From Lachnospiraceae bacterium (lineage in GTDB: Bacteria; Bacillota; Clostridia; Lachnospirales; Lachnospiraceae): a DNA stretch of 64,000 nucleotides. The position numbers and the translations under genes were made by a program. The DNA lies in assembly GCA_017448245.1 (NCBI GenBank), contig JAFSLV010000011.1:172074-236073 (forward strand). The letters run 5' to 3'. Position 1 is the stretch's first letter; the number at the start of each line of letters is the position of its first letter. Shown piece by piece: positions 41,604 through 51,672 of the stretch. The notes beneath the pieces are model-generated. The model ran no database searches, was not told where the DNA came from, and saw only the letters and a program-made list of their open reading frames with translations.

Positions 41604-42569
41604 ATGACCTTTTCACACATACCGGTATTGTGCGGCGAGGCGATCGAGGCGCTAAAGATCAGGAGCGACGGTACCTATCTCGACATGACGGTCGGTGGCG
41701 CGGGGCATGCCGAGCAGATTGTTTTCCGGCTCGACAAGGCGGGAAGGCTCTTTGGCTTTGACAGGGACGAAGAGGCCGTGGAGGCCGCAAAAAACAGACT
41801 GGCGGCTTACGACAAACAGATCACGATCCTCCATGAGAACTTCAAAAACGCCGTCAGTGTTTTAAAAGATCTCGGCGTTTCGGGGGCGGACGGGATCCTC
41901 GCGGATCTGGGGATCAGCTCCCACCAGATCGATGACGAAACGAGGGGCTTCTCCTATATGAAGGACGGTCCGCTCGACATGCGGATGGACCGCACACAGA
42001 CGCTGAGCGCAAAGGATATTGTCAATACCTTCCCGGAGGGGGCGCTCACCCGGATCTTCCGGGAATACGGCGAGGAGCGTTTTGCCGCAAGGATCGCAAG
42101 AGCCGTAACAAAGGAGAGGGAAAAGGGAGAAATCGCGACCACGGGCGCGCTCAACGACATCATCCTGCAGGCGGTGCCAAAGAGCGCAAGGAAGGCCGGA
42201 TCGCACCCGTCCAAACGGGTATTCCAGTCCCTGCGCATCGCCGTGAACGGCGAGCTCGAAGGCCTTTCGGACTGCGTCAACGAGTGGATATCGTTCTTAC
42301 ACCCCGGCGGGAGACTGGCGATCATCACCTTCCACTCGCTCGAGGACAGGATCGTCAAGCAGACGTTTAGGACCGCGCAAAAGCCGTGCATCTGCCCTCC
42401 GAAGACCCCGGTATGTGTCTGCGGGAGAGTGTCCGCGGGGCGCTGTATCGGCACCAGGGCCATCCGGCCGTCGGCAGAGGAGATTACGGGCAACCCGAGA
42501 GCAAAGAGCGCGACACTCAGGATATTCGAAAAGAAGAGGGAGAACGACGAATGGCAAACAGAGCCGTAA
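41604..42569 (+). CDS. rsmH: 16S rRNA (cytosine-1402-N4)-methyltransferase RsmH
   Basis: 321 residues. SAM-binding DMTVGGAGHAEQI, then GILADLGISSHQID, the insert SYMKDGPLDMRMD, PSKRVFQSLRIAVNGEL and the C-terminal FHSLEDRIVK motif. Modifies the P-site nucleotide C1402 of 16S rRNA. Always next to mraZ. The 3' end overlaps the FtsL-like gene by 19 bp. Confidence 0.97.
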   Translation: MTFSHIPVLCGEAIEALKIRSDGTYLDMTVGGAGHAEQIVFRLDKAGRLFGFDRDEEAVEAAKNRLAAYDKQITILHENFKNAVSVLKDLGVSGADGILADLGISSHQIDDETRGFSYMKDGPLDMRMDRTQTLSAKDIVNTFPEGALTRIFREYGEERFAARIARAVTKEREKGEIATTGALNDIILQAVPKSARKAGSHPSKRVFQSLRIAVNGELEGLSDCVNEWISFLHPGGRLAIITFHSLEDRIVKQTFRTAQKPCICPPKTPVCVCGRVSAGRCIGTRAIRPSAEEITGNPRAKSATLRIFEKKRENDEWQTEP

Positions 42570-43027
42570 AAACAGAACGAAGAGGCTATGTCACGGACGG
42601 GAATACGGCCCGCAAGGCACTGTCCGAAAGCCGGGAGTCAAACAGACTGCGCGTGGTGCACGCACGCAGGGTCAGGGCAGAAAAGCACCGGCACAACGTG
42701 GCCTATCTCTTTTTCCTGACCGTTTCGCTTGCTGCGGGCGCCGTTGTGCTTGCGTACTATATCATGCTACAGACGCAGATCACCAACAGCGCGCAACGGA
42801 TTTCTTCGCTCGAGCGGCAGCTGTCCGATCTGACCAAGGAAAATGACGAAACCTACAACCAGATCAACGGCAACATCGATCTGGAGGAGATACGCAGGAT
42901 CGCCATCTCGGAATACGGGATGCGCTATGTGGAAGAGGGACAGATCGTAACCTATTCCGACGGAGGCGGGTCTGACTACGTCAGGCAGAAGGCCGAAATA
43001 CCGGAGAGTGACGCACGGGGTCGCTGA
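42551..43027 (+). CDS. FtsL-like bitopic division protein
   Basis: Start ATG 42551 after GAGGGAGA. 158 residues: basic cytoplasmic N-terminus, transmembrane helix at about 50-75, then a heptad coiled coil (about 78-115, RISSLERQLSDLTKENDETYNQI) with IDLEEIRRIAISEYGMRY as in FtsL/DivIC. Sequence similarity in this family is low, so the call rests on topology and on position between rsmH and the PBP gene. Confidence 0.85.
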   Translation: MANRAVKTERRGYVTDGNTARKALSESRESNRLRVVHARRVRAEKHRHNVAYLFFLTVSLAAGAVVLAYYIMLQTQITNSAQRISSLERQLSDLTKENDETYNQINGNIDLEEIRRIAISEYGMRYVEEGQIVTYSDGGGSDYVRQKAEIPESDARGR

Positions 43028-45099
43028 TGGCAGGCGAGGGGGGGAAGAAAAAGCCGAAATTTGCGGTATGGATGCGCAAAAAGCTGGTAGTACTGTTTCT
43101 GATCGTACTGCTGGCTTTTGCGGGATTAGGTGTCAGACTCTACTTTATCGTGCGGGACAACTCCGAGGCCTATAAGAGGCAGGTGCTCTCCCAGCAGCAA
43201 TACGACAGCCGCACGCTGGTCGCCCGCCGGGGACGCATCATGGATGCCAACGGCACGACGCTCGCACTGTCGGAACGTGTCTACAACGTAATCCTGGATA
43301 CCGAGGCACTGCTTGAAAAGGAGGAGTATCTCGAGCCCACGATCGCGGCACTGGTGTCCAAATTTGACGTGGACGCACAGACCGTGCGCAGCTATATCGC
43401 CACGCACCCGGAGTCCCGCTATTATGTGCTCAGGCGCACCCTGCCTTACGAACAGATCACGGCCTTCCGCGATCTGACCAATGAGGAGAGCGAAAATTAC
43501 GACCCGCTGATCACGGGCGTCTGGTTCGAGGAGAGTTACCGGAGGACCTATCCGAACGGGTCGCTCGCCTCAAGCGTTGTCGGGTTTACCACCAGTGACG
43601 GGAACGGACTCTACGGGCTCGAAGAGTATTACAACGATACGCTGTCCGGTACGGCCGGTCGCGAATACGGCTACATGGGAGACGATTCCAATCCGGAATA
43701 TACGGTGATCCCCGCGGTGGCCGGAAACGCCATTGTCTCCACGATCGACGGAAATATCCAGTCCATTGTGGAGCGCAACTTACGGGAGTTCAACGATGCG
43801 CACGAAAATGAGTGGCGGCATGCGGACGGGGCGCACAATATCGGCTGCATCATCCAGAACGTCAACACGGGAGAGATTCTCGCAATGGCGGATTATCCGG
43901 ATTTTGATCTCAATGACACGCAGAATCCGGAGCCTTTGTACGGCAGACCGATGGTCAACGAGTACGGCAATTATGTGCGGGACGCCCTGTATGAGTATAC
44001 GTATCTGACGCCGGAGCTCCTTTCGACGCTCGACAACGACCTGCTGATGCAGCAGTACAACGCGCTGTGGCGCAATTTTACCATCAGCGACACGTACGAG
44101 CCGGGTTCCGTCGCCAAGCCCTTTACGGTCGCAACAGGGATCGAAAACGGCAATATCCAGGGCAACGAGTGGTACGAATGCAACGGATATCTGCATGTGG
44201 GCGATTACGAGATTTTCTGCCATAACGTGGCGGGACACGGGTCGCTCAATGTATCCAAAGGGATCGAGGTCTCCTGCAACGTCGCGATGATGCATATCGG
44301 TAACGCAATCGGCGTAGAGACCTTTACGAAGTACCAGAACGTGTTTAATTTCGGCCTGAGAACGGGCGTGGATCTCGCGGGAGAGGCGAGGACGCAGGAT
44401 CTGGTCTATTCCGCGGACGAGATGAGAGAAACGGAGCTCGCAACCAGCTCCTTCGGGCAGGGATTCAATGTGACGATGATCGAGATGATCACGGCGTTTT
44501 CCTCGCTCATCAACGGCGGCTATTATTACGAGCCGCACCTGGTACGGAGGATCGTATCCGATTCCGGCGCGACCGTGCGCAACATCGAGCCGCGCGTCCT
44601 CAAGCAGACGGTGTCGCAGGCCACCTCCGACCGGATCCGCCTCTACTGCAACGCGGCGGTGCTCGGAGAGGAAGCAACGGGAAAAACCGCACGGCCCGCG
44701 GGCTATCTGATCGGCGGAAAGACCGGCACGGCGGAGACGCTGCCGAGGCATCTGAAAAAGTGGTATGTGGTGAGCTTTTTGGGCTATGCGCCGGCGGACA
44801 ATCCGCAGATCGCGATCTATGTGGTCGTGGACAGGCCCAATGCCGCCGATCAGGAATACGCGCGTTATGCGACCTATATCACGCGCAACATCCTCACGGA
44901 GGTGCTGCCGTACCTGGGCATCCCGATGACGGAGACACTCACGGACGAGGAGCGCGCAGAGCTCGAAGAGATGCGCGCGCATCCGTATGAAATCTACAAT
45001 GTGCCGATCGAAGGCACGGGCGGCGAAGACGGAGATTCCGGCGCCAACGCGCTTCCGGACGATCTCGGAGGCGCAGGCGAAGCCGGGGAGGGAGATTGA
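43027..45099 (+). CDS. Class B penicillin-binding protein (FtsI/PBP2B or SpoVD type)
   Basis: 690 residues. Membrane anchor at about 18-40, PBP dimerisation domain (RRGRIMDANGTTLALS), then the transpeptidase with SVAK (Ser361, Lys364), SCN (416-418) and KTG (565-567), all intact. It makes septal D,D-crosslinks as partner of FtsW. No PASTA repeats are visible at the C-terminus, which ends in an acidic Gly-rich tail, favouring the FtsI role over SpoVD. ATG 43027 overlaps the previous stop by 1 base. Confidence 0.95.
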   Translation: MAGEGGKKKPKFAVWMRKKLVVLFLIVLLAFAGLGVRLYFIVRDNSEAYKRQVLSQQQYDSRTLVARRGRIMDANGTTLALSERVYNVILDTEALLEKEEYLEPTIAALVSKFDVDAQTVRSYIATHPESRYYVLRRTLPYEQITAFRDLTNEESENYDPLITGVWFEESYRRTYPNGSLASSVVGFTTSDGNGLYGLEEYYNDTLSGTAGREYGYMGDDSNPEYTVIPAVAGNAIVSTIDGNIQSIVERNLREFNDAHENEWRHADGAHNIGCIIQNVNTGEILAMADYPDFDLNDTQNPEPLYGRPMVNEYGNYVRDALYEYTYLTPELLSTLDNDLLMQQYNALWRNFTISDTYEPGSVAKPFTVATGIENGNIQGNEWYECNGYLHVGDYEIFCHNVAGHGSLNVSKGIEVSCNVAMMHIGNAIGVETFTKYQNVFNFGLRTGVDLAGEARTQDLVYSADEMRETELATSSFGQGFNVTMIEMITAFSSLINGGYYYEPHLVRRIVSDSGATVRNIEPRVLKQTVSQATSDRIRLYCNAAVLGEEATGKTARPAGYLIGGKTGTAETLPRHLKKWYVVSFLGYAPADNPQIAIYVVVDRPNAADQEYARYATYITRNILTEVLPYLGIPMTETLTDEERAELEEMRAHPYEIYNVPIEGTGGEDGDSGANALPDDLGGAGEAGEGD

Positions 45100-45105
45100 G
45101 GTTCC

Positions 45106-46119
45106 ATGTTCAGCAATTATAAGCAGACCGTCGGATTCGACGCCATAGCGCCTTTCTTTGCGGCATTTGTCATCGCGATGCTGATCGGCCCCGTCGTGAT
45201 CCGCCTGCTCAGGAGAGAGCATGCCTCGCAGACGGAACGCGAGGAAGGACCGGAGTCGCACAAGAAAAAGAGCGGCACGCCGACGATGGGCGGCTTTATC
45301 TTCCTGCTTCCCATGCTCCTCATCAGCCTGGTGTGGAAGATGATCAATCACGAGGACTGGCAGGAGGTGTGCGCCGTGGTGATCATGACGGCGGGCTTCG
45401 GACTGATCGGCTTCCTGGATGATTTTATCAAGGTGGTGCTCAGGCGCAATCTCGGACTCACCGTGATCCAGAAGCTTCTTTTGCAATTTGTCGTGACCGC
45501 GCTCTTTGCGTGGTTCGTGGAAGGCGTCATGGGAGTACAGCTGCGCATGATGATCCCGTTTGCGGGCAGGGACGAAGCGGGGCTTCCCGTCATGACGGAT
45601 CTGGGACCGCTCAAGTATCCCGCCCTGTTCTTTATCACGCTTGCCACCGTCAACGGAACCAATTTTACGGACGGCGTGGACGGGCTGTGCGGACAGGTGA
45701 CGGCCGTGGTGGCGGCCTTTATTACGGGCATGTGCTTTCTGTTCAAGGGAGGACTCATGCCGACGAGCGCCGCGATGTGCGGCGCGCTCCTCGGATATCT
45801 CTTCTTTAACGTCTATCCGGGGCGCGTGATGATGGGAGATACGGGGTCGCTGGCGATCGGGGGATTTATCGTGGGAACGAGCTATATCCTGCGGATTCCG
45901 CTGCTGATTCCGCTGTTCGGTTTTATCTATGCCGCAGAGGTGGTTTCGGTGGTGCTGCAGGTGGGATATTTCAAACTGACAAAGGGAAAACGTCTCTTCC
46001 GCATGGCGCCGATCCATCATCACTTTGAACTGGGCGGATGGAGCGAGACGCGTGTCGTGTATATGTTTACCCTGGCAACGATCTTCGGATGCATGATTGC
46101 ATTTGCGGGCATTGCCTGA
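45106..46119 (+). CDS. mraY: Phospho-N-acetylmuramoyl-pentapeptide transferase
   Basis: 337-residue integral membrane enzyme transferring phospho-MurNAc-pentapeptide to undecaprenyl phosphate to form lipid I. Signatures: the aspartate pair in GFLDDFIKVV, NGTNFTDGVDGL, MMGDTGSLAIGG and the MAPIHHHFELGG loop. About ten hydrophobic segments. It lies seven bases after the PBP gene. Confidence 0.97.
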   Translation: MFSNYKQTVGFDAIAPFFAAFVIAMLIGPVVIRLLRREHASQTEREEGPESHKKKSGTPTMGGFIFLLPMLLISLVWKMINHEDWQEVCAVVIMTAGFGLIGFLDDFIKVVLRRNLGLTVIQKLLLQFVVTALFAWFVEGVMGVQLRMMIPFAGRDEAGLPVMTDLGPLKYPALFFITLATVNGTNFTDGVDGLCGQVTAVVAAFITGMCFLFKGGLMPTSAAMCGALLGYLFFNVYPGRVMMGDTGSLAIGGFIVGTSYILRIPLLIPLFGFIYAAEVVSVVLQVGYFKLTKGKRLFRMAPIHHHFELGGWSETRVVYMFTLATIFGCMIAFAGIA

Positions 46120-46130
46120 CAGGGACCGCG

Positions 46131-47543
46131 ATGGAAGAAATGAGAAATGTCAAAATCTCATACGAAAAAGAGCTGGCGGACAAGCATGCGCTCGTGATCG
46201 GGTCGGGGCTCTCCGGCATCGGCGCGTCGCATCTGCTCCTGAGAATCGGTGCGTCGGTCACGCTCCTTGAACAGAACGAAGCCGTAACGGAACAGGAGAT
46301 CCGCGAAAGGCTGCACGGGGAAGACCGCGCACAGGTGCGTATCATTGTGGGCGCCTTGTCGGATGAGGAGATCATGCGCGCGGATGTCGTCGTGCCTTCT
46401 CCGGGCGTGGCGCTGGATACGCCGTTAATGACCCTGATCGCCGCGCGTTCCAAACGGATCATCTCCGAGGTGGAGCTTGCGTATCTGTGCATGAAGGGGC
46501 GCCTTGTCGCGATCACGGGCACCAACGGCAAGACGACGACCACGACGCTGACCGGAGAGCTGATGCGCGCGTTTTACGACGATGTGAGAGTCGTCGGCAA
46601 TATCGGCGAGCCTTTCACGGAGCACGCGCTGGAGACGACACCGGAGACACTGACGGTGGCGGAGATATCCTCCTTCCAGCTGGAGGCGGTCGACCGGTTT
46701 CACGCGGATGTGTCGGCACTGCTCAATCTTACGCCCGACCACCTCGACCGGCACCATACGTTTGAAAATTACAGAAAAGCCAAGGAACGCATCACCAACC
46801 GGCAGACCGGAGACGATGTCTGCGTGCTCAATTACATGGATCCGTACACGAGAGAGTACGGAACGAACGCGTGCCCCGCACGCGTCATCTGGTTTTCCTC
46901 CGGGGAAAAGCCGCCCTACGGATTCTGGTTCGACGGATCCGGGATCCGCTTTGTCGGGATCAACAGGGAGCGCGAGGATGAGGTGATCGGCTTTGACGAG
47001 TGCCGTCTCAAGGGCAGGGTCGGTGCGGAAAATATCATGGCGGCACTGGCCATCGTCACCGGCATGGGGTTTGATTTTACGGACGTGCTCGACCGCGTCA
47101 GGGCGTTTGCGCCTGTCAGGCACCGGATCGAATTCATTGCCGAAAAGAGAGGCGTCTCTTATTACAACGATTCCAAGGCGACCAATCCGGATGCCGCCAT
47201 CCACGGAATAGAGGCGATGAGCGCCCCGACGATCCTGATCGGCGGAGGCTATGACAAGCAGGCGGATTATGACGCGTGGTGCCGGATGTTTGAGGGACGC
47301 GTCAAGGAGCTCGTGCTGATCGGGCAGACAAAGGATGCGATCGAAAAAAGCGCAAGACGGGCCGGATTTACCAATATCCGCAAAGAGGAGACCTTTGAGG
47401 CGGCAATGGACTATTGCAAAGATCACGCACGCAGCGGCGACGCGGTACTGCTTTCTCCCGCGTGCGCAAGCTGGGGCATGTTTCGTAATTATGAGGAACG
47501 CGGCGATGCGTTCCGCGCGTATGTGGAAGGAATCGACGAATGA
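46131..47543 (+). CDS. murD: UDP-N-acetylmuramoylalanine--D-glutamate ligase
   Basis: Start ATG 46131 after AGGGA; ATG 46140 is also possible. 470 residues with the UDP-binding Rossmann start (VIGSGLSGIGASHLL), ATP loop GTNGKTTTT, NLTPDHLDRH and YYNDSKATNPDA. Adds D-Glu to UDP-MurNAc-Ala. Overlaps ftsW by 4 bp. Confidence 0.96.
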   Translation: MEEMRNVKISYEKELADKHALVIGSGLSGIGASHLLLRIGASVTLLEQNEAVTEQEIRERLHGEDRAQVRIIVGALSDEEIMRADVVVPSPGVALDTPLMTLIAARSKRIISEVELAYLCMKGRLVAITGTNGKTTTTTLTGELMRAFYDDVRVVGNIGEPFTEHALETTPETLTVAEISSFQLEAVDRFHADVSALLNLTPDHLDRHHTFENYRKAKERITNRQTGDDVCVLNYMDPYTREYGTNACPARVIWFSSGEKPPYGFWFDGSGIRFVGINREREDEVIGFDECRLKGRVGAENIMAALAIVTGMGFDFTDVLDRVRAFAPVRHRIEFIAEKRGVSYYNDSKATNPDAAIHGIEAMSAPTILIGGGYDKQADYDAWCRMFEGRVKELVLIGQTKDAIEKSARRAGFTNIRKEETFEAAMDYCKDHARSGDAVLLSPACASWGMFRNYEERGDAFRAYVEGIDE

Positions 47544-48775
47544 CGGGTAACGCGGTCAGAAAAACAAAAGAAGAAGTCAGACGGCCGGTACCCTTCCGTC
47601 TGCTGAAGACAAAGGACGGCGGCGCGGACGGCAGTGTGCGCAGGGCACCCCGCCGCATCTCCCTGGGTTATGTCGATTATTCGCTGCTCCTGACCGTTTT
47701 CTTCCTTGCGATCTTCGGCCTGATCATGCTCTTTTCCACGAGCTCGTACGAGGGCGGGCTCAAGTTTGGCGATCCCGCGTTTTTTGTCAAGAGGCAGTTG
47801 GCGGCCACGCTGTTCGGCGTGGTGCTGATGTTTGCGCTTTCGATCGCTCCGGATTACCGCATGCTGCAGCACCTGGCGGTTCCCGCCTATCTTTTTTCCG
47901 CGGGTCTCATCCTGCTGGTCCTGAGCCCTCTGGGCTACGAGGCCAACGGTGCCAGACGCTGGCTGAAGATAGGCTCGATGTCCGTGCAGCCCGCGGAGGT
48001 TGCAAAGATCGCCATGATCGTCTTCCTGGCATCGCTTGTGCTGTCGATGAAGGGAAAGATCGTCACCTGGAAGGGCTTTGCCTTTTTCCTCGGCAGCGCA
48101 CTGCCGGTGGCGCTTTTGATCTACAAGGTCACCAAGAATCTGTCGAGTGCCTGTATCGTGATGGGAATCGCCGTGATCATGCTGTTCGTCGCGACACCCG
48201 GTTACAAGCGCTTTGCCGCAATGGCGGCCGCGGGAAGCGCCGCGGTCTTCGGCATCGTGTATTATATCCTGCATTACGCGGATCCCTCCGACTCCATGCG
48301 CTTTGCGAGAGTCCTTGCATGGAGCGACCTGGAATCCTATTCGTCGGGCACCGGCTACCAGACCCTGCAGGCACTCTATGCGATCGGCTCCGGCGGGATC
48401 TTTGGCAAAGGGCTCGGGGAGAGTATCCAGAAGACCGGCTTTATTCCGGAAGCGCAAAACGACATGATCTTTTCGATCATCTGCGAGGAGCTGGGGCTCT
48501 TCGGCGGACTGTGCGTGATCATCATGTTTTTCCTTCTGTTATGGAGACTGATGATCATCGCCAACAACGCGCCGGATCTGTTCGGCTCGCTGCTCACGGT
48601 CGGGGTCATGGGACATATCGCGATCCAGGTCATCCTCAACATCGCGGTGGTCACCAACCTCGTCCCCAATACCGGTATCACGCTGCCCTTCATCAGTTAC
48701 GGGGGCAGTGCCGTCGTCATGCAGCTGGCGGAGATCGGCCTCGTGATGAATGTCGCAAGGCGCATCAAAACCTGA
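47540..48775 (+). CDS. ftsW: SEDS-family peptidoglycan glycosyltransferase FtsW
   Basis: 411 residues with about ten membrane helices. SEDS landmarks: LIMLFSTSS in helix 1, GARRWLKIGSMSVQPAEVAKI, AQNDMIFSIICEELG and the C-terminal NTGITLPFISYGGSA. The partner of the class B PBP, it polymerises septal glycan from lipid II. Position between murD and divIB/ftsQ supports FtsW over RodA. A basic N-terminal tail of about 45 residues precedes helix 1. Confidence 0.93.
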   Translation: MTGNAVRKTKEEVRRPVPFRLLKTKDGGADGSVRRAPRRISLGYVDYSLLLTVFFLAIFGLIMLFSTSSYEGGLKFGDPAFFVKRQLAATLFGVVLMFALSIAPDYRMLQHLAVPAYLFSAGLILLVLSPLGYEANGARRWLKIGSMSVQPAEVAKIAMIVFLASLVLSMKGKIVTWKGFAFFLGSALPVALLIYKVTKNLSSACIVMGIAVIMLFVATPGYKRFAAMAAAGSAAVFGIVYYILHYADPSDSMRFARVLAWSDLESYSSGTGYQTLQALYAIGSGGIFGKGLGESIQKTGFIPEAQNDMIFSIICEELGLFGGLCVIIMFFLLLWRLMIIANNAPDLFGSLLTVGVMGHIAIQVILNIAVVTNLVPNTGITLPFISYGGSAVVMQLAEIGLVMNVARRIKT

Positions 48776-48778
48776 CCG

Positions 48779-49579
48779 ATGCCGAAAAAGGACAAAAAAA
48801 ACGCCGGCGGGAAGGGGAAAAGAGCACCGGGTAAGCCCGTAAAGAAAAAGAGGCGGCGCCTCACCAAAAGGGATCGGATCCTGATCTTCTCCGGGGCGTT
48901 TGCCGCGCTGCTGCTGGCGGTCATTGTCTTTCTCCACGGCTATTTCCGGGTGCGAACCGTCCGCGTGGAGGGCAATACCAGATATACGGACGAAGAGATC
49001 CGGGAGATGGTATTGACCGGCGGGTGGAAAGACAACACGCTGGCATACCGCCTGATGTACGGCGCCAAAGGCATCACCGACCTGCCGTTTATCGAGCGCG
49101 TCGACGTGGATGTTCTGTCGCATGACACGGTGCGGCTCATCGTGTATGAAAAGGCGCTGGCCGGTTATATCGAGTATCTCGGCCAGTACATGTATTTTGA
49201 CAGGGAAGGCATCGTTGTCGAATCCGGAAAGGAACGGCTCGAAGGCGTGCCGCAGGTCATGGGACTCCGCTTCGGCTATGTGGTGCTGTATGACAGGCTT
49301 CCCGTCGAGAACGAAAACGTTTTCGGGCTGATTCTGAGCATCACGCAGCTGCTCGACAAATATCATCTGAGTGCCGACCGGATTTTTTTTGACGCAGGCT
49401 ACCGCATCTTTTTGTATTTTGACGACATTGAGGCGGAGCTTGGCACCAGTGAGTACATCGATGAAAAAATCGAGCAGCTTGTGCATATTTTACCGGAACT
49501 GGAGGGCAGACGCGGCATCCTGCGTATGAAGGACTACACGCCGGCGACGCGCGGCATCACTTTTGAGGAGCGAAAGTAA
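48779..49579 (+). CDS. Cell division protein DivIB/FtsQ
   Basis: 266 residues: very basic cytoplasmic N-terminus, transmembrane helix at about 37-60, extracellular POTRA domain (VRTVRVEGNTRYTDEEIREMV) and a beta domain. It forms a complex with FtsL and DivIC that activates FtsW and the PBP. It begins 3 bases after the ftsW stop. murG and murC, often placed before it, are absent. Confidence 0.9.
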   Translation: MPKKDKKNAGGKGKRAPGKPVKKKRRRLTKRDRILIFSGAFAALLLAVIVFLHGYFRVRTVRVEGNTRYTDEEIREMVLTGGWKDNTLAYRLMYGAKGITDLPFIERVDVDVLSHDTVRLIVYEKALAGYIEYLGQYMYFDREGIVVESGKERLEGVPQVMGLRFGYVVLYDRLPVENENVFGLILSITQLLDKYHLSADRIFFDAGYRIFLYFDDIEAELGTSEYIDEKIEQLVHILPELEGRRGILRMKDYTPATRGITFEERK

Positions 49580-49646
49580 ACAGCAAACCCCCGCAAACAC
49601 GCATTCGATATGTACGATTTTTTGTAAACTTTTTTGTAAAAATCGG

Positions 49647-49675
49647 TTGCGAAATCTTAAAAATGATTATATGAT
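49647..49675 (+). promoter_or_regulatory. Promoter of ftsZ
   Basis: -35 TTGCGA (49647-49652), 17-base spacer, -10 TATGAT (49670-49675) in the 137-base gap after divIB/ftsQ. It gives ftsZ an input separate from the mraZ promoter. Confidence 0.65.
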
Positions 49676-49716
49676 AAGGTAGTAGTATCAGGGGGAAGTG
49701 AGAAGGAGGATGAGCC

Positions 49717-51090
49717 TTGCTTGAAATCAGATCAAACGACGCGGAAAACGGCGCACGTATTATCGTCATAGGGGTTGGCGGCGCCGGCAATAACGCGGTC
49801 AACCGGATGGTGGACGAGGATATCATCGGTGTGGAGTTTATCGGCGTCAATACCGACGAGATGGATCTGCGCCGCTGCAAAGCGCCGACACTCATGCAAA
49901 TCGGCGAAAAGCTGACCAAGGGACTGGGCGCGGGCGCCAAGCCCGAGATCGGTCAGAAGGCCGCGGAGGAGTCGACGGAGGAGATCAAATCGGCCCTCGA
50001 AAATGCCGACATGGTGTTTGTCACCTGCGGTATGGGCGGAGGTACCGGTACGGGAGCCGCGCCGGTGATTGCCGGCATCGCCAAGGAACTCGGGATTCTC
50101 ACGGTAGGCATCGTGACCAAGCCGTTTTCATTTGAAGCACGTACCAGGATGCAGAATGCCCTGATCGGCATCGACAATCTAAAGGGCAATGTCGACACCC
50201 TGATCGTGATCCCCAATGACAAATTATTAGAGATCGTGGACAGACGGACCTCCATGCCGGATGCTTTGAAAAAAGCGGACGAAGTGCTGCAGCAGTCGGT
50301 ACAGGGCATCACCGATCTGATCAATAAGCCCGGTCTCATCAATCTGGACTTTGCGGATATCCAGACCGCGATGAAGGGCAAGGGCATGGCACACATCGGA
50401 ATCGGTGTGGGCCGCGGCGACACCAAGGCGATCGACGCGGTCAAGCTGGCCGTGGAGAGCCCGCTGCTCGATACGACGATCAACGGCGCAACGGATGTCA
50501 TCATCAATGTGTCCGGCGATACGACGCTTGCCGATGTATCCGACGCGACCAACTATGTCCTGGGTCTGACCGGCGACAAGGCCAATGTCATCTTCGGTTC
50601 CGTGTACGAGGACGACGAGGGAGTCAAAGACACCTGCTATATTACGGTCATCGCCACGGGCATCGAGGACAAGACCGGCGGCAGCCAGACGAGAGTGCGT
50701 CAGCAGCTGCAGGCACAGGCACAGCAGCAACAGCAGCAGGGCACTCCGATCAGGACTCCGATTCCCGGCGTTCCGTCCTCGGCAGCCTATGCGCCCGCAG
50801 CTTCGCAGCCCGGATTCAGCGCGGCAGGAACGCCGATCGCGCAGCGTTATCCCGCGGCACAACCGGCACCGGCACCGTCTCCGGCCATCAGCGTGCAGGG
50901 CACACCGATCGTCAGTCCCGCACCGGTACAGGCAGCCGTTCAGCAGGCGGTACGTGAGGCGACGGAGGGAGAGAGTACAGTAGCCGCTCCGCCGAGACCC
51001 GCGATGAATGTGCTCAACCGGCCCGCCGATGTCAAGAGCAAGGTGGAACCCAAGAATCTCAAGATTCCGGATTTCTTACAGAAACGATAA
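49717..51090 (+). CDS. ftsZ: Cell division protein FtsZ
   Basis: 457 residues from TTG 49717, seven bases after AGGAGG; ATG 49710 directly abuts that site and opens only a four-codon frame. Tubulin-like GTPase with [13 protein letters not shown], the G-box GGGTGTG (about 105-112) and the T7 loop NLDFADIQ (about 209). An unusually long Gln/Pro/Ala-rich linker (about 320-437) precedes the conserved C-terminal peptide KIPDFLQKR that binds partners such as SepF or ZapA-like proteins. ftsA is not present beside it. Confidence 0.97.
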   Translation: MLEIRSNDAENGARIIVIGVGGAGNNAVNRMVDEDIIGVEFIGVNTDEMDLRRCKAPTLMQIGEKLTKGLGAGAKPEIGQKAAEESTEEIKSALENADMVFVTCGMGGGTGTGAAPVIAGIAKELGILTVGIVTKPFSFEARTRMQNALIGIDNLKGNVDTLIVIPNDKLLEIVDRRTSMPDALKKADEVLQQSVQGITDLINKPGLINLDFADIQTAMKGKGMAHIGIGVGRGDTKAIDAVKLAVESPLLDTTINGATDVIINVSGDTTLADVSDATNYVLGLTGDKANVIFGSVYEDDEGVKDTCYITVIATGIEDKTGGSQTRVRQQLQAQAQQQQQQGTPIRTPIPGVPSSAAYAPAASQPGFSAAGTPIAQRYPAAQPAPAPSPAISVQGTPIVSPAPVQAAVQQAVREATEGESTVAAPPRPAMNVLNRPADVKSKVEPKNLKIPDFLQKR

Positions 51091-51117
51091 TTCTGACGGC
51101 GGGGAGGCGAGACGGAT

Positions 51118-51591
51118 ATGAAGTGCCCTTTTTGCGGCAAGGATGATACGCGCGTGATTGATTCGCGCCCGGCGGACGAGAATACCTCGATCAGACGCCG
51201 GAGGATCTGTGATTCCTGCAAGAAACGTTTTACGACATATGAGACGGTGGAGGCGATTCCGCTCATCGTCATCAAGAAGGACAATACGAGAGAGCCCTAT
51301 TCGAGAGCCAAGATCGAGACCAGCGTTTTGCGTGCCTGTCACAAAAGACCCGTGAGTGCCGAGGCGATCGGCCGGGTGGTGGACGAGGTCGAGGCCGAGG
51401 TCTTCAATAAGGGAGAAAAGGAGATTCCTTCCCATGTCATCGGCGAGATGGTCATCGGCCATATCAAGGATCTCGATCAGGTCGCATATGTCCGGTTTGC
51501 CAGTGTCTACCGGGAGTTCAAGGACGTGCATACCTTCATGGACGAACTCAAGGCACTGATGAATAAAGACGAGAAACGCAACGAAAAATAA
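51118..51591 (+). CDS. nrdR: Transcriptional repressor NrdR
   Basis: 157 residues: N-terminal zinc ribbon (Cys 3, 6, 31, 34) and an ATP-cone domain (about 49-139: IVIKKDNTREPYSRAKIE). Represses ribonucleotide reductase genes in response to dATP/ATP. RNR genes are not in the window. It follows ftsZ by 27 bases and is probably co-transcribed; a weak terminator follows. Confidence 0.96.
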   Translation: MKCPFCGKDDTRVIDSRPADENTSIRRRRICDSCKKRFTTYETVEAIPLIVIKKDNTREPYSRAKIETSVLRACHKRPVSAEAIGRVVDEVEAEVFNKGEKEIPSHVIGEMVIGHIKDLDQVAYVRFASVYREFKDVHTFMDELKALMNKDEKRNEK

Positions 51592-51600
51592 GGCCACAGG

Positions 51601-51627
51601 CATCCCGGCAGCCGTCGGGATGTTTGC
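51601..51627 (+). terminator. Probable weak terminator after nrdR
   Basis: Stem CATCCCG (51601-51607) and CGGGATG (51616-51622), 8-base loop, followed by only TTTG. It separates nrdR from the peptide transporter genes. Confidence 0.5.
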
Positions 51628-51672
51628 TGTATAAGCAGTATAACAATTTCATCTTTTCAAGGAGGTAGCAAC

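Noticed and set aside
43780-46023. Long minus-strand open frame opposite the PBP/mraY genes, and similar ones at 5933-7399 and 25017-26411
   Set aside because: They lie antisense to clearly recognised genes, have low-complexity Arg/His-rich compositions typical of GC-rich shadows, and show no family motifs.
49710-49724. ATG 49710 as the ftsZ start or a leader peptide
   Set aside because: It directly abuts AGGAGG, is out of frame with ftsZ and ends after four codons; TTG 49717 has proper spacing and begins the conserved protein.
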